NCBI GenBank assembly: GCA_934589665.1
Contig: CAKTOJ010000033.1
Location: 1-16,321 of the forward strand
Source: an uncultured Oscillospiraceae bacterium
GTDB taxonomy: Bacteria; Bacillota; Clostridia; Oscillospirales; Oscillospiraceae
Length of the DNA stretch: 16,321 bases
Direction of reading: 5' to 3'
Below the pieces are notes generated by a model that was given only the letters and a program-made list of their open reading frames with translations, made no database searches and was not told the DNA's origin. Made by a program: the position numbers and the translations under genes. Numbering within the stretch: position 1 is the first letter of the stretch; every line of letters starts with the position of its first letter. This document shows, piece by piece, positions 8,374 through 13,216 of this stretch.

Positions 8374-8401
8374 TATAATCCGCCGGAATCAGACTCCGGC
8401 G
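8374..8401 (+). promoter_or_regulatory. Probable hup promoter -10 and 5' leader hairpin
   Basis: A consensus TATAAT lies at 8374-8379, preceded by TG at 8370-8371 (one base off the extended -10 spacing). No good -35 hexamer is visible. A 7-bp hairpin follows, CGCCGGA (8381-8387) with TCCGGCG (8395-8401), which would fall at or just after the transcript start of hup. It is not followed by a T-tract. Confidence 0.4.
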
Positions 8402-8435
8402 CCAAATCATCAACAAACAAACAGGAGGCTATACC

Positions 8436-8708
8436 ATGAATAAGACCGAACTCATCGCAGCTGCCGCCGAAAAGGCCGGCGTTTCCAAGAAGGAGGCCGA
8501 GGCCGTCGTTACCGCCGCTCTCGACGCCATTGCTGAGTCCCTCAAGGAAGGCGAAAAGGTCCAGCTCGTCGGCTTTGGTTCCTTTGAAGTCAAGACCCGT
8601 GCCGAGCGCACCGGCCGCAATCCTGCCACCGGCAAGGAGATCAAGATCCCCGCTTCCAAGGTTCCCACGTTCAAGGCCGGCAAGGCTCTCAAGGACATCG
8701 TTGGCTGA
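8436..8708 (+). CDS. hup: HU family histone-like DNA-binding protein
   Basis: A 90-residue nucleoid protein that binds and bends DNA as a dimer without strong sequence preference. The N-terminal helical dimerisation part ([15 protein letters not shown]) is typical, as is the signature [18 protein letters not shown] at about 48-65, the start of the DNA-embracing beta-arm. Length and composition are those of an ordinary HU. A strong AGGAGG site at 8423-8428 precedes the ATG, and a strong terminator follows directly, so the gene can be expressed on its own. Its position between mazG and rqcP is common in clostridia but absent from the Bacillus cluster. It is close to certain as HU. Whether it is the only copy cannot be seen here. 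Confidence 0.96.
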   Translation: MNKTELIAAAAEKAGVSKKEAEAVVTAALDAIAESLKEGEKVQLVGFGSFEVKTRAERTGRNPATGKEIKIPASKVPTFKAGKALKDIVG

Positions 8709-8717
8709 ATTGCTTTC

Positions 8718-8743
8718 AAAAAAGCGGCGCATGCCGCTTTTTT
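8718..8743 (+). terminator. Intrinsic terminator after hup
   Basis: An 11-bp perfect stem pairs AAAAAAGCGGC (8718-8728) with GCCGCTTTTTT (8733-8743) around the loop GCAT. It lies ten bases after the hup stop. Because A and T tracts flank the stem it could work in both directions. Confidence 0.9.
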
Positions 8744-8763
8744 GATTTTCAGGCTGCAAGCGT

Positions 8764-8783
8764 TTGCGCCGTGAGCGGCGCAA
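8764..8783 (+). promoter_or_regulatory. Leader hairpin upstream of rqcP
   Basis: TTGCGCCG (8764-8771) pairs with CGGCGCAA (8776-8783) around TGAG, an 8-bp perfect stem between the hup terminator and the rqcP ribosome site. No T-tract follows, so it is not a terminator. Its role is unknown. Confidence 0.4.
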
Positions 8784-8823
8784 TGCCCGCAGCGTTCTTC
8801 ATTTCCTGAAAGGATGCATTTCC

Positions 8824-9072
8824 ATGCGGCTTGACAAATATCTCAAGGTCTCGCGGCTCATCAAGCGCCGCACGGTCGCCAACGAGGCATGCGACCTCGG
8901 GCGCATCACGGTCAACGGACGCGCCGCCCGCGCCTCCTACGATGTGAAGGTCGGCGACTGCATTGCCATTCACTTCGGTGAGCGCACACTCACCGTCGAG
9001 GTTCTCTCCGTAGCCGACAATGTCGGCAAGGCAGACGCGGCCGGACTCTACCGCGAGCTGCCGAACGGGTAA
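8824..9072 (+). CDS. rqcP: S4-domain RNA-binding protein RqcP (YabO)
   Basis: An 82-residue protein consisting almost wholly of an S4 RNA-binding domain ([23 protein letters not shown], here split across residues 1-23, then [20 protein letters not shown]). The family member YabO/RqcP of Bacillus binds the 50S subunit with RqcH. It helps add C-terminal alanine tails to peptides stalled on split ribosomes, a ribosome quality-control role; that function is taken from the family. The start at 8824 is chosen because GAAAGGA at 8809-8815 sits at proper spacing and residue 1 aligns with the usual S4 opening. An in-frame ATG at 8764 would add 20 residues of poor family fit. A strong hairpin terminator follows, separating it from yabP. 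Confidence 0.9.
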   Translation: MRLDKYLKVSRLIKRRTVANEACDLGRITVNGRAARASYDVKVGDCIAIHFGERTLTVEVLSVADNVGKADAAGLYRELPNG

Positions 9073-9080
9073 ATCCGTCA

Positions 9081-9110
9081 GTCATATTCCGGACACGCTT
9101 CCCATACACT
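9081..9110 (+). promoter_or_regulatory. Sigma-E (mother-cell sporulation) promoter for yabP-yabQ
   Basis: GTCATATT at 9081-9088 and CATACACT at 9103-9110, with a 14-base spacer, match the known Bacillus SigE consensus (about GTCATATT - 13/14 - CATACAAT) at nearly all positions. The expected start near 9117 is about 33 bases before the yabP ATG. In Bacillus yabP and yabQ belong to the SigE regulon, which fits. The -10 element lies in the left arm of the rqcP terminator. Confidence 0.8.
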
Positions 9111-9135
9111 CTGGTGTATGGGAAGCTTTTCTTTT
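9097..9135 (+). terminator. Intrinsic terminator after rqcP, overlapping the yabP promoter
   Basis: A 13-bp perfect stem pairs GCTTCCCATACAC (9097-9109) with GTGTATGGGAAGC (9114-9126) around a TCTG loop, followed by TTTTCTTTT. It would stop read-through from rqcP. A transcript starting at the overlapping SigE promoter (near 9117) lacks the left arm and so would not be terminated. Confidence 0.88.
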
Positions 9136-9149
9136 CAGGAGGTATGACT

Positions 9150-9440
9150 ATGGCCTATCGTGATGACGCATATGCGCCGCCCTCGGCTCACCGCATTGAG
9201 CTCAACGGCCGCGAAACGCTGACTGTTTCCGGCGTGGAGGATGTGGAGCGCTTTGATGAAGGTGAGATCGTTCTCACTACCACAGCCGGTATTCTGCTCG
9301 TCACCGGTGAGGGGCTACACATCGGCAAGCTCAGTCTCGACGGCGGCGAGCTGCATGTTGACGGGCATATCGATTCCCTGTCCTATGAGGATGCGGACCG
9401 CCCCTCCGGCGGACTGCTCAGCCGCCTGTTCGGGGGCTGA
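9150..9440 (+). CDS. yabP: Spore cortex protein YabP
   Basis: A 96-residue soluble protein of the YabP/YqfC family, required for normal spore cortex formation in Bacillus and made in the mother cell. Visible family features are an N-terminal short polar segment, then HRIELNGRETLTVSGVEDVERFDEG across about residues 11-35, and the repeated beta-strand pattern TTAGILLVTGEGLHIGKL, ending in a short GGLLSRLFGG tail. The start at 9150 is preferred since AGGAGG at 9137-9142 gives a 7-base spacing. ATG 9144 is too close to that site, and ATG/GTG-like starts near 9114 fall inside the terminator and upstream of the predicted SigE transcript start. YabQ follows four bases after the stop. The biochemical function is unknown. 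Confidence 0.92.
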   Translation: MAYRDDAYAPPSAHRIELNGRETLTVSGVEDVERFDEGEIVLTTTAGILLVTGEGLHIGKLSLDGGELHVDGHIDSLSYEDADRPSGGLLSRLFGG

Positions 9441-9444
9441 GACA

Positions 9445-10068
9445 ATGGGGATCGAGATTGGCGCACAGATCGGCGTTCTCTGGCGTGCGGCGCTGCTCGG
9501 CGCACTTTTATCCCTGTTCTATGACGCCCTGCGTGCTCTGCGGCTGCGCCGCCGTGCACACAGCGGCCTGACCGCCGTGCTGGATCTGCTCTATTCGCTC
9601 ACACTTCTCGTCCTTCTGCTTGCCTTTACGCTGCGTGTCGGCAACGGCGAGCTGCGCCTTTATACGCTTCTTGCCATCACATGCGGTGCGGCAGCCGGTT
9701 TTGCGCTTCTCTCTCCCCTGCTCCGTCCGCTCTGGGACTTCTGGGCAGACTGCCTGCTCTCCCTACTGCGGTTGCTGCAGCTTCCTTTCGCGCTTGCAAA
9801 AAGATATTATGGTAAACTGTACAAAGTTGCAAAAAAGCTCTTTCTTTTTTCTCACCGCTCTCTTATAATAAGAGACTATAGGCGGTCAGCGCTGCGTGCG
9901 CGCCGCAGAGCGGAACGAAAGGAGCGCATCCGGTATGGAAAAGCAAAGGGCGGCACAAAAAAAGGCGTCAGGCGGCGTCCTTCCCAAGCTGCTGCTTTTG
10001 TTGCTGCTGCTTCTCGTCGGCGCTCATCTGCTCCGTCTGCACGAGAAGATCAGCAGCGCGGAGAGTGA
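9445..10068 (+). CDS. yabQ: Spore cortex biosynthesis membrane protein YabQ
   Basis: A 207-residue predicted membrane protein with about four hydrophobic segments (residues roughly 8-30, 44-62, 70-92 and 95-115). The short loops contain FYDALRALRLRRR, typical of the YabQ family. In Bacillus YabQ is a SigE-dependent outer-forespore membrane protein needed for cortex peptidoglycan. It begins four bases after yabP and surely shares its transcript; the ribosome site is only a weak GGGGG at 9432-9436, so translational coupling is likely. The C-terminal third is strongly basic and low in complexity (Arg, Lys, Ala, Ser rich). Its last 134 bases are also the start of divIC in another frame, so this tail may be poorly conserved. 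The family assignment rests on membrane topology and position next to yabP. Confidence 0.87.
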   Translation: MGIEIGAQIGVLWRAALLGALLSLFYDALRALRLRRRAHSGLTAVLDLLYSLTLLVLLLAFTLRVGNGELRLYTLLAITCGAAAGFALLSPLLRPLWDFWADCLLSLLRLLQLPFALAKRYYGKLYKVAKKLFLFSHRSLIIRDYRRSALRARRRAERKERIRYGKAKGGTKKGVRRRPSQAAAFVAAASRRRSSAPSAREDQQRGE

Positions 10069-10234
10069 ATTGCAGTCTCTTTCCGCGCAGGTCGAGGCGC
10101 AGCAGCAGGAAAATGACGAGCTGGAAGCCGCGCTCGGCAAGGCGGATGATCCTGAATACCTGCAGGAGCTTGCCCGCGAGCAGTATGGCATGGCGCTTCC
10201 CGGCGAGAAGATCTTCATTGACATCTCCAACTGA
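9935..10234 (+). CDS. divIC: Septum formation initiator DivIC/FtsB-like
   Basis: A 99-residue single-pass membrane protein of the DivIC/FtsB family, which forms a septal subcomplex with FtsL and DivIB/FtsQ. A basic cytoplasmic segment (MEKQRAAQKK) leads into a leucine-rich transmembrane helix at about 17-30. A coiled coil follows (about 34-68), then the family block DPEYLQELAREQYGMALPGE (72-91) in the extracytoplasmic end. The start at 9935 has AAAGGAG at 9918-9924. An upstream in-frame ATG at 9896 would add 13 residues and lacks a ribosome site. The gene overlaps yabQ by 134 bases, much more than usual. It is the last gene of the spoVB-divIC cluster and ends in a strong terminator. Confidence 0.92.
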   Translation: MEKQRAAQKKASGGVLPKLLLLLLLLLVGAHLLRLHEKISSAESELQSLSAQVEAQQQENDELEAALGKADDPEYLQELAREQYGMALPGEKIFIDISN

Positions 10235-10260
10235 AAAGCGGCGCGCTGCGCCGCTTTTTT
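10235..10260 (+). terminator. Intrinsic terminator after divIC
   Basis: AAAGCGGCGC (10235-10244) pairs with GCGCCGCTTT (10248-10257) around a three-base loop GCT and runs into TTTTTTCTTTTT. It begins directly after the divIC stop codon. Confidence 0.92.
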
Positions 10261-10280
10261 CTTTTTCCTCCCTATGAAAT

Positions 10281-10312
10281 AAAAAGGAGCCGCTGTCTTG
10301 TGACAGCGGCCC
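10281..10312 (-). terminator. Minus-strand intrinsic terminator facing divIC
   Basis: On the minus strand GCCGCTGTC and GACAGCGGC form a perfect 9-bp stem around ACAA, extendable by a G-U and a G-C pair, then TTTTT. On the plus strand no T-tract follows the hairpin, so it must serve a minus-strand transcript. No protein gene on that strand ends here, which points to an RNA gene between 10313 and about 10470. Confidence 0.75.
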
Positions 10313-10440
10313 AAGCGGGTGGGATATTGGAAAGCTTTCATGATGATAGTACCATCCTTGTCCCCAAATTGCAATGGGAGCTTTTGTCGATCCGGCCCGC
10401 TTCCTGTCGAAAGAGATCGAGCCGGTCACATTTGTCAAAA
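10281..10440 (-). ncRNA. Candidate structured noncoding RNA next to hpf/raiA (possible raiA-motif RNA)
   Basis: This stretch is dense in complementary segments. Read on the minus strand, AAGCGGG (10402-10396) pairs with CCCGCTT (10319-10313). Inside it AAAGCT (10384-10379) pairs with AGCTTT (10336-10331). Within that are two small hairpins: CCCA/TGGG (10378-10375 with 10366-10363) and GATGG/TCATC (10356-10352 with 10346-10342). TCGATC (10420-10415) pairs with GATCGA (10392-10387), crossing the first stem as a pseudoknot. A terminator closes the 3' end. The raiA-motif RNA is known to lie beside raiA in many Bacillota and Actinomycetota and affects sporulation in Clostridium acetobutylicum. hpf here is a raiA gene, so that identity is a reasonable inference. 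Most pairs could also form on the plus strand. The terminator decides for minus, but no convincing minus promoter was found, so the 5' end is unknown. Confidence 0.5.
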
Positions 10441-10472
10441 TAGCCAAACAAGAAAATTCACAATTCATCCTA

Positions 10473-10501
10473 TTGTCTATTTTCGCTTTCTGCGCTATAC
10501 T
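10473..10501 (+). promoter_or_regulatory. Sigma-A promoter for hpf
   Basis: TTGTCT (10473-10478) and TATACT (10496-10501) are separated by exactly 17 bases. The transcript would start near 10508 and have a leader of roughly 100 bases before hpf. It is the best housekeeping promoter in this intergenic region and points to hpf. Confidence 0.75.
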
Positions 10502-10517
10502 TAGTAAAAGTGAAGAG

Positions 10518-10569
10518 GGAGTCCGGACCGGCTTCCTTTTTTGCTTTTCCCTCCGGCCGAAATGGCCGG
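10518..10569 (+). promoter_or_regulatory. hpf leader hairpins, including a terminator-like stem
   Basis: GGAGTCC (10518-10524) pairs imperfectly with GGCTTCC (10530-10536) around GGACC and is followed by six T (10537-10542), resembling a weak terminator only about ten bases from the predicted start. A second stem, CCGGCC (10553-10558) with GGCCGG (10564-10569), follows. Together they may form an attenuator, but no ligand or antiterminator is evident. Confidence 0.35.
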
Positions 10570-10611
10570 CAGATCCGCATTACCCGCAGAAATTGAAAGG
10601 AGCGAACCGTT

Positions 10612-11160
10612 ATGAAGTTCACATTTACCTGCAAGAAGATCTCCCTCAATGATTCCGTCAAGGCATACGCCGAGAAGAAGATCAGCAAGCTGGAAAAGTA
10701 CTTTAAGGAGGAACCCGAAGCAATTGTGACCTTTGCCGTGGAAAAGAAGAACCGCTGTGTGGCAGAGATCATGCTCCGCGGAGCCAACGGCACGCTCTTC
10801 CGCGCCGTCTGCGAGGATGCTGACGGTGATATGCGCGGCGCGATCGACGAGGCCGTCGGCCAGATTGACCGCAAGATCCGCAAGAACAAAACACGCCTTG
10901 CCAAGAATCTGCGCAGTGAGGCTGTCATTTCCGAGGTTCCCGAGGAATTTGACATCCATGAGGAGCGCGAATTTGACATTGTGCGCACCAAGCGCTTTGC
11001 TGTCAAGCCGATGAGCCCCGAGGAGGCCATTTTGCAGATGAACCTTCTGGGCCACAGCTTCTTTGTGTTCCGCAACATGGAAAACGACAACGCCATCTGC
11101 GTGGTCTACTGCCGCAACAACGGCGGCTACGGTCTCATTGAGACGGACGAGCAGAGCTGA
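10612..11160 (+). CDS. hpf: Long-form ribosome hibernation promoting factor (HPF/RaiA)
   Basis: A 182-residue ribosome-associated factor that pairs 70S ribosomes into inactive 100S dimers in stationary phase or stress. The N-terminal S30AE/RaiA domain (residues about 1-100, MKFTFTCKKISLNDSVKAYAEKK in its opening part) binds the decoding region. A linker leads to the C-terminal dimerisation domain (about 125-180, with FAVKPMSPEEAILQMNLLGHSF and YRNNGGYGLIE-like CRNNGGYGLIE), which defines the long form common in Firmicutes. The ATG follows AAAGGAG at 10596-10602. It has its own sigma-A promoter and terminator, so it is monocistronic. In many Firmicutes secA follows, but here an alcohol dehydrogenase does. 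Identity is secure. Confidence 0.96.
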   Translation: MKFTFTCKKISLNDSVKAYAEKKISKLEKYFKEEPEAIVTFAVEKKNRCVAEIMLRGANGTLFRAVCEDADGDMRGAIDEAVGQIDRKIRKNKTRLAKNLRSEAVISEVPEEFDIHEEREFDIVRTKRFAVKPMSPEEAILQMNLLGHSFFVFRNMENDNAICVVYCRNNGGYGLIETDEQS

Positions 11161-11178
11161 CGCTGATCCGGGCCTTTC

Positions 11179-11207
11179 GGGGTTGACCATACGGTCAACC
11201 CCTTTTC
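11179..11207 (+). terminator. Intrinsic terminator after hpf
   Basis: A perfect 10-bp stem GGGGTTGACC (11179-11188) with GGTCAACCCC (11193-11202), loop ATAC, followed by TTTTCTTACTTCTC. Confidence 0.92.
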
Positions 11208-11237
11208 TTACTTCTCTATAGAAAGCGAGGTCTGCCC

Positions 11238-12443
11238 ATGTCCCTCCAGACGCTTTCCTGCCGTGTCTTTCAGCGCGGGCTTTCGCTCGGCATGCACCTT
11301 CTGCCGTGGCGCACACCTGCCGTGCTTTCCGGGGCCGGCAGCCTCATGCAGCTACCCGGTATCCTTGCGCATGAGGACGCTTCACGTCCTCTTATTGTCG
11401 CCAGCCGCCGGCAGTGCGCGCAGGCACATTTTCTTGCGTTTCGCCGCTCACTGGAGGGGCACGGCATCCGCCCTTCCATTTTTTCCGAGCTTCATCCGGA
11501 CCCGGATATCGAAACCGTTGAAAAAATCGCCGCGCAATATCGCACGGACAACTGTGACAGCCTTCTGGCAATCGGCGGCGGTTCGGCCATTGACGCAGCC
11601 AAAGCCGCCGCTGCACGCATTGTTCGGCCCGACAGGACGGTCGACCAGCTCAGCGGACTGCTGAATGTCTGCCGGACACTGCCGCTCCTCATCGCCGTTC
11701 CGACGACTGCCGGCAGCGGTTCGGAGGCCACCATTGCCGCAGTCATAACGGATGCGGAGCACCGCAAGCACGCCATCAGTGACATCTGCCTGATCCCCCG
11801 CTATGCCATCCTCGACCCTGCGCTGACGCGCTCTCTTCCACCTGACATCACAGCCCAGACCGGTATGGATGCGCTTACCCATGCCGTTGAGGCTGCGCTG
11901 AACCTCTATTACAATACGCGCGAGACCCGTGCGCTTGCCGAATCCGCCGTCTGCCGCATTGTCCGTTATCTCCCCGTTGCCTGCCGCGACGGCTCGTCTC
12001 TCACCGCGCGCGAACAGCTGCTCCGCGCCTCCTTTGATGCCGGACGCGCCTTCACCCGCGCAAGTGTCGGCAATGTTCACGCCATCGCGCACGCGCTGGG
12101 CGGACGTTATGGGATCGCTCACGGACTGGCATGCGCCGTGACGCTGCCGGTCGTGCTTGAGGATTACGGCGAGGCTGTCATTCCACAGCTCTCTCGGCTT
12201 GGCGGGCTCATCGGTTCAAGCGGTACGCAGCGCGAGCAGGCAAACGGCTTTCTTGCCGCGCTCCGCGCCATGAGTGCTTCCCTCTCCCTCCCCAATCACC
12301 TCTCCTGCATCCGCGGCGAGGACATTCCTTCTTTGGCCGCGCAGGCCGCCGCGGAAGCCAACCCACTCTATCCGGTCCCTGTGATCTATGACAGGGCACG
12401 CTTCTGCCGCATCATAGAGCAGCTCCGCCGCCCACAGCCTTAA
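11238..12443 (+). CDS. Iron-containing (group III) alcohol dehydrogenase
   Basis: A 401-residue NAD(P)-dependent dehydrogenase of the iron-activated family (FucO, DhaT, butanol and lactaldehyde dehydrogenase relatives). GGGSAIDA (113-120) binds the dinucleotide phosphates and TTAGSGSE (156-163) is the second family signature. The metal-binding residues appear intact: Asp211 and His215 in DALTHAVEA, His281 in NVHAIAH and His295 in IAHG, with the FucO spacing. Substrate cannot be read from the sequence. Fermentative reduction of an aldehyde is likely in an anaerobe, but a phosphonate, glycerol or diol substrate is equally possible. The ribosome site is weak (GCGAGG at 11225-11230). It is probably transcribed from an unseen promoter after the hpf terminator, or by read-through. 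No terminator is seen before pssA. Confidence 0.9.
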   Translation: MSLQTLSCRVFQRGLSLGMHLLPWRTPAVLSGAGSLMQLPGILAHEDASRPLIVASRRQCAQAHFLAFRRSLEGHGIRPSIFSELHPDPDIETVEKIAAQYRTDNCDSLLAIGGGSAIDAAKAAAARIVRPDRTVDQLSGLLNVCRTLPLLIAVPTTAGSGSEATIAAVITDAEHRKHAISDICLIPRYAILDPALTRSLPPDITAQTGMDALTHAVEAALNLYYNTRETRALAESAVCRIVRYLPVACRDGSSLTAREQLLRASFDAGRAFTRASVGNVHAIAHALGGRYGIAHGLACAVTLPVVLEDYGEAVIPQLSRLGGLIGSSGTQREQANGFLAALRAMSASLSLPNHLSCIRGEDIPSLAAQAAAEANPLYPVPVIYDRARFCRIIEQLRRPQP

Positions 12444-12455
12444 CAAAGCCTTAAC
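12436..12455 (+). repeat. Direct repeat AGCCTTAAC x2 upstream of the pssA promoter
   Basis: Identical nonamers at 12436-12444 and 12447-12455, 11 bases apart from start to start (one DNA turn), end ten bases before the pssA -35 element. The first overlaps the stop codon of the alcohol dehydrogenase. A regulator site is possible but unproven. Confidence 0.5.
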
Positions 12456-12464
12456 TAACTTTTC

Positions 12465-12493
12465 TTGCAATGCGCCCCGCCTTTTGCTATAAT
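12465..12493 (+). promoter_or_regulatory. Sigma-A promoter for pssA
   Basis: TTGCAA (12465-12470) and a perfect TATAAT (12488-12493), with a 17-base spacer. The start would be near 12500, leaving a leader of about 35 bases. Confidence 0.85.
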
Positions 12494-12534
12494 AATGGAA
12501 TCTTACAAAATCTCTTCTATAAAGGACTCTCCTT

Positions 12535-13161
12535 ATGATAGGTGTCTATGATTATACCGTTCTGGCGACGTACCTTTCGCTTGCCTTCGGCGTAAGCGGT
12601 ATTCTTGCCGCCATGAACAGTACCCCTTTCACCGCTCTGCTGTGCCTGATGGTTTCCGGACTGCTCGACGCGTTTGACGGGCGCATCGCACGCACCAAGA
12701 AAAACCGCACCGAGCAGGAAAAGCGCTTCGGCATCCAGATCGACTCACTCAACGATGTGATCTGCTTCGGCGCGCTGCCCGCACTGATCGGTGCATCACT
12801 CGGAAACGGCGAATGGTGGCTGCGTGCCTGCGTGCTGTTCTACATTCTCGCCGCGCTCATTCGCCTTGCTTATTTTAATGTCACTGAGGAAGAGCGGCAG
12901 AGCGCCACGAACGAGCACCGCCGCTATTATCTCGGCGTACCTGTGACCACAGCCGCCTTTCTTGCGCCGCTGTTCTGGCTCATTCCGATTCGCTTTACAC
13001 TCAACTGCGCCGTGTTCTATGCCTGCGGGCTCACTCTGCTTGGTGTGCTGTTCATTGCACCGGTTCGCATCCCGAAGCCGGGACTCAAGGGCATCCTCCT
13101 CATGACCGCACTCGGCATCGGTGAGCTCTACCTGATGCTTTTTGGCATTATGCCGCTTTAA
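12535..13161 (+). CDS. pssA: CDP-diacylglycerol-serine O-phosphatidyltransferase (phosphatidylserine synthase)
   Basis: A 208-residue multi-spanning membrane enzyme of the CDP-alcohol phosphatidyltransferase family. It joins CDP-diacylglycerol and L-serine to make phosphatidylserine, the precursor of phosphatidylethanolamine. The active-site acids Asp45, Asp48, Asp70 and Asp74 with Gly49, Ala52, Arg53 and Gly66 match the family pattern. The stretch between Arg53 and Gly66 is, however, 12 residues rather than the usual 7-9. About six hydrophobic helices are visible, spread from residue 8 to 205. The assignment to serine rather than another alcohol rests on overall resemblance to clostridial PssA and is moderately sure. 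Phosphatidylserine decarboxylase is not in the window. The gene has its own promoter, an AAAGGA ribosome site before the ATG and a bidirectional terminator after it. Confidence 0.85.
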   Translation: MIGVYDYTVLATYLSLAFGVSGILAAMNSTPFTALLCLMVSGLLDAFDGRIARTKKNRTEQEKRFGIQIDSLNDVICFGALPALIGASLGNGEWWLRACVLFYILAALIRLAYFNVTEEERQSATNEHRRYYLGVPVTTAAFLAPLFWLIPIRFTLNCAVFYACGLTLLGVLFIAPVRIPKPGLKGILLMTALGIGELYLMLFGIMPL

Positions 13162-13171
13162 AATCTGAAAT

Positions 13172-13208
13172 AAAAAGAGCCGCTGCTTTTTTCGCAGCGG
13201 CTCTTTTT
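13172..13208. terminator. Bidirectional terminator between pssA and gap
   Basis: AAAAAGAGCCGCTGC (13172-13186) pairs perfectly with GCAGCGGCTCTTTTT (13194-13208) around a TTTTTTC loop. With T-tracts on both strands it can end the convergent pssA and gap transcripts. Confidence 0.95.
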
Positions 13209-13216
13209 ATTTTCTT

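Noticed and set aside
8764..8823. N-terminal extension of rqcP to an ATG at 8764
   Set aside because: It would begin within a leader hairpin. The ATG at 8824 has a proper ribosome site and matches the usual S4 domain start.
9968..10468. Minus-strand 166-codon frame covering the candidate RNA and divIC
   Set aside because: It passes through two terminator hairpins and is antisense to divIC. The first 60 or so codons lie in the structured region, so any conservation would reflect RNA rather than protein.
10374..10652. Plus-strand 92-codon frame in the divIC-hpf gap
   Set aside because: It runs through the sigma-A promoter and into the hpf start, has no ribosome site and no recognisable motif. 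Better explained as RNA or control sequence.
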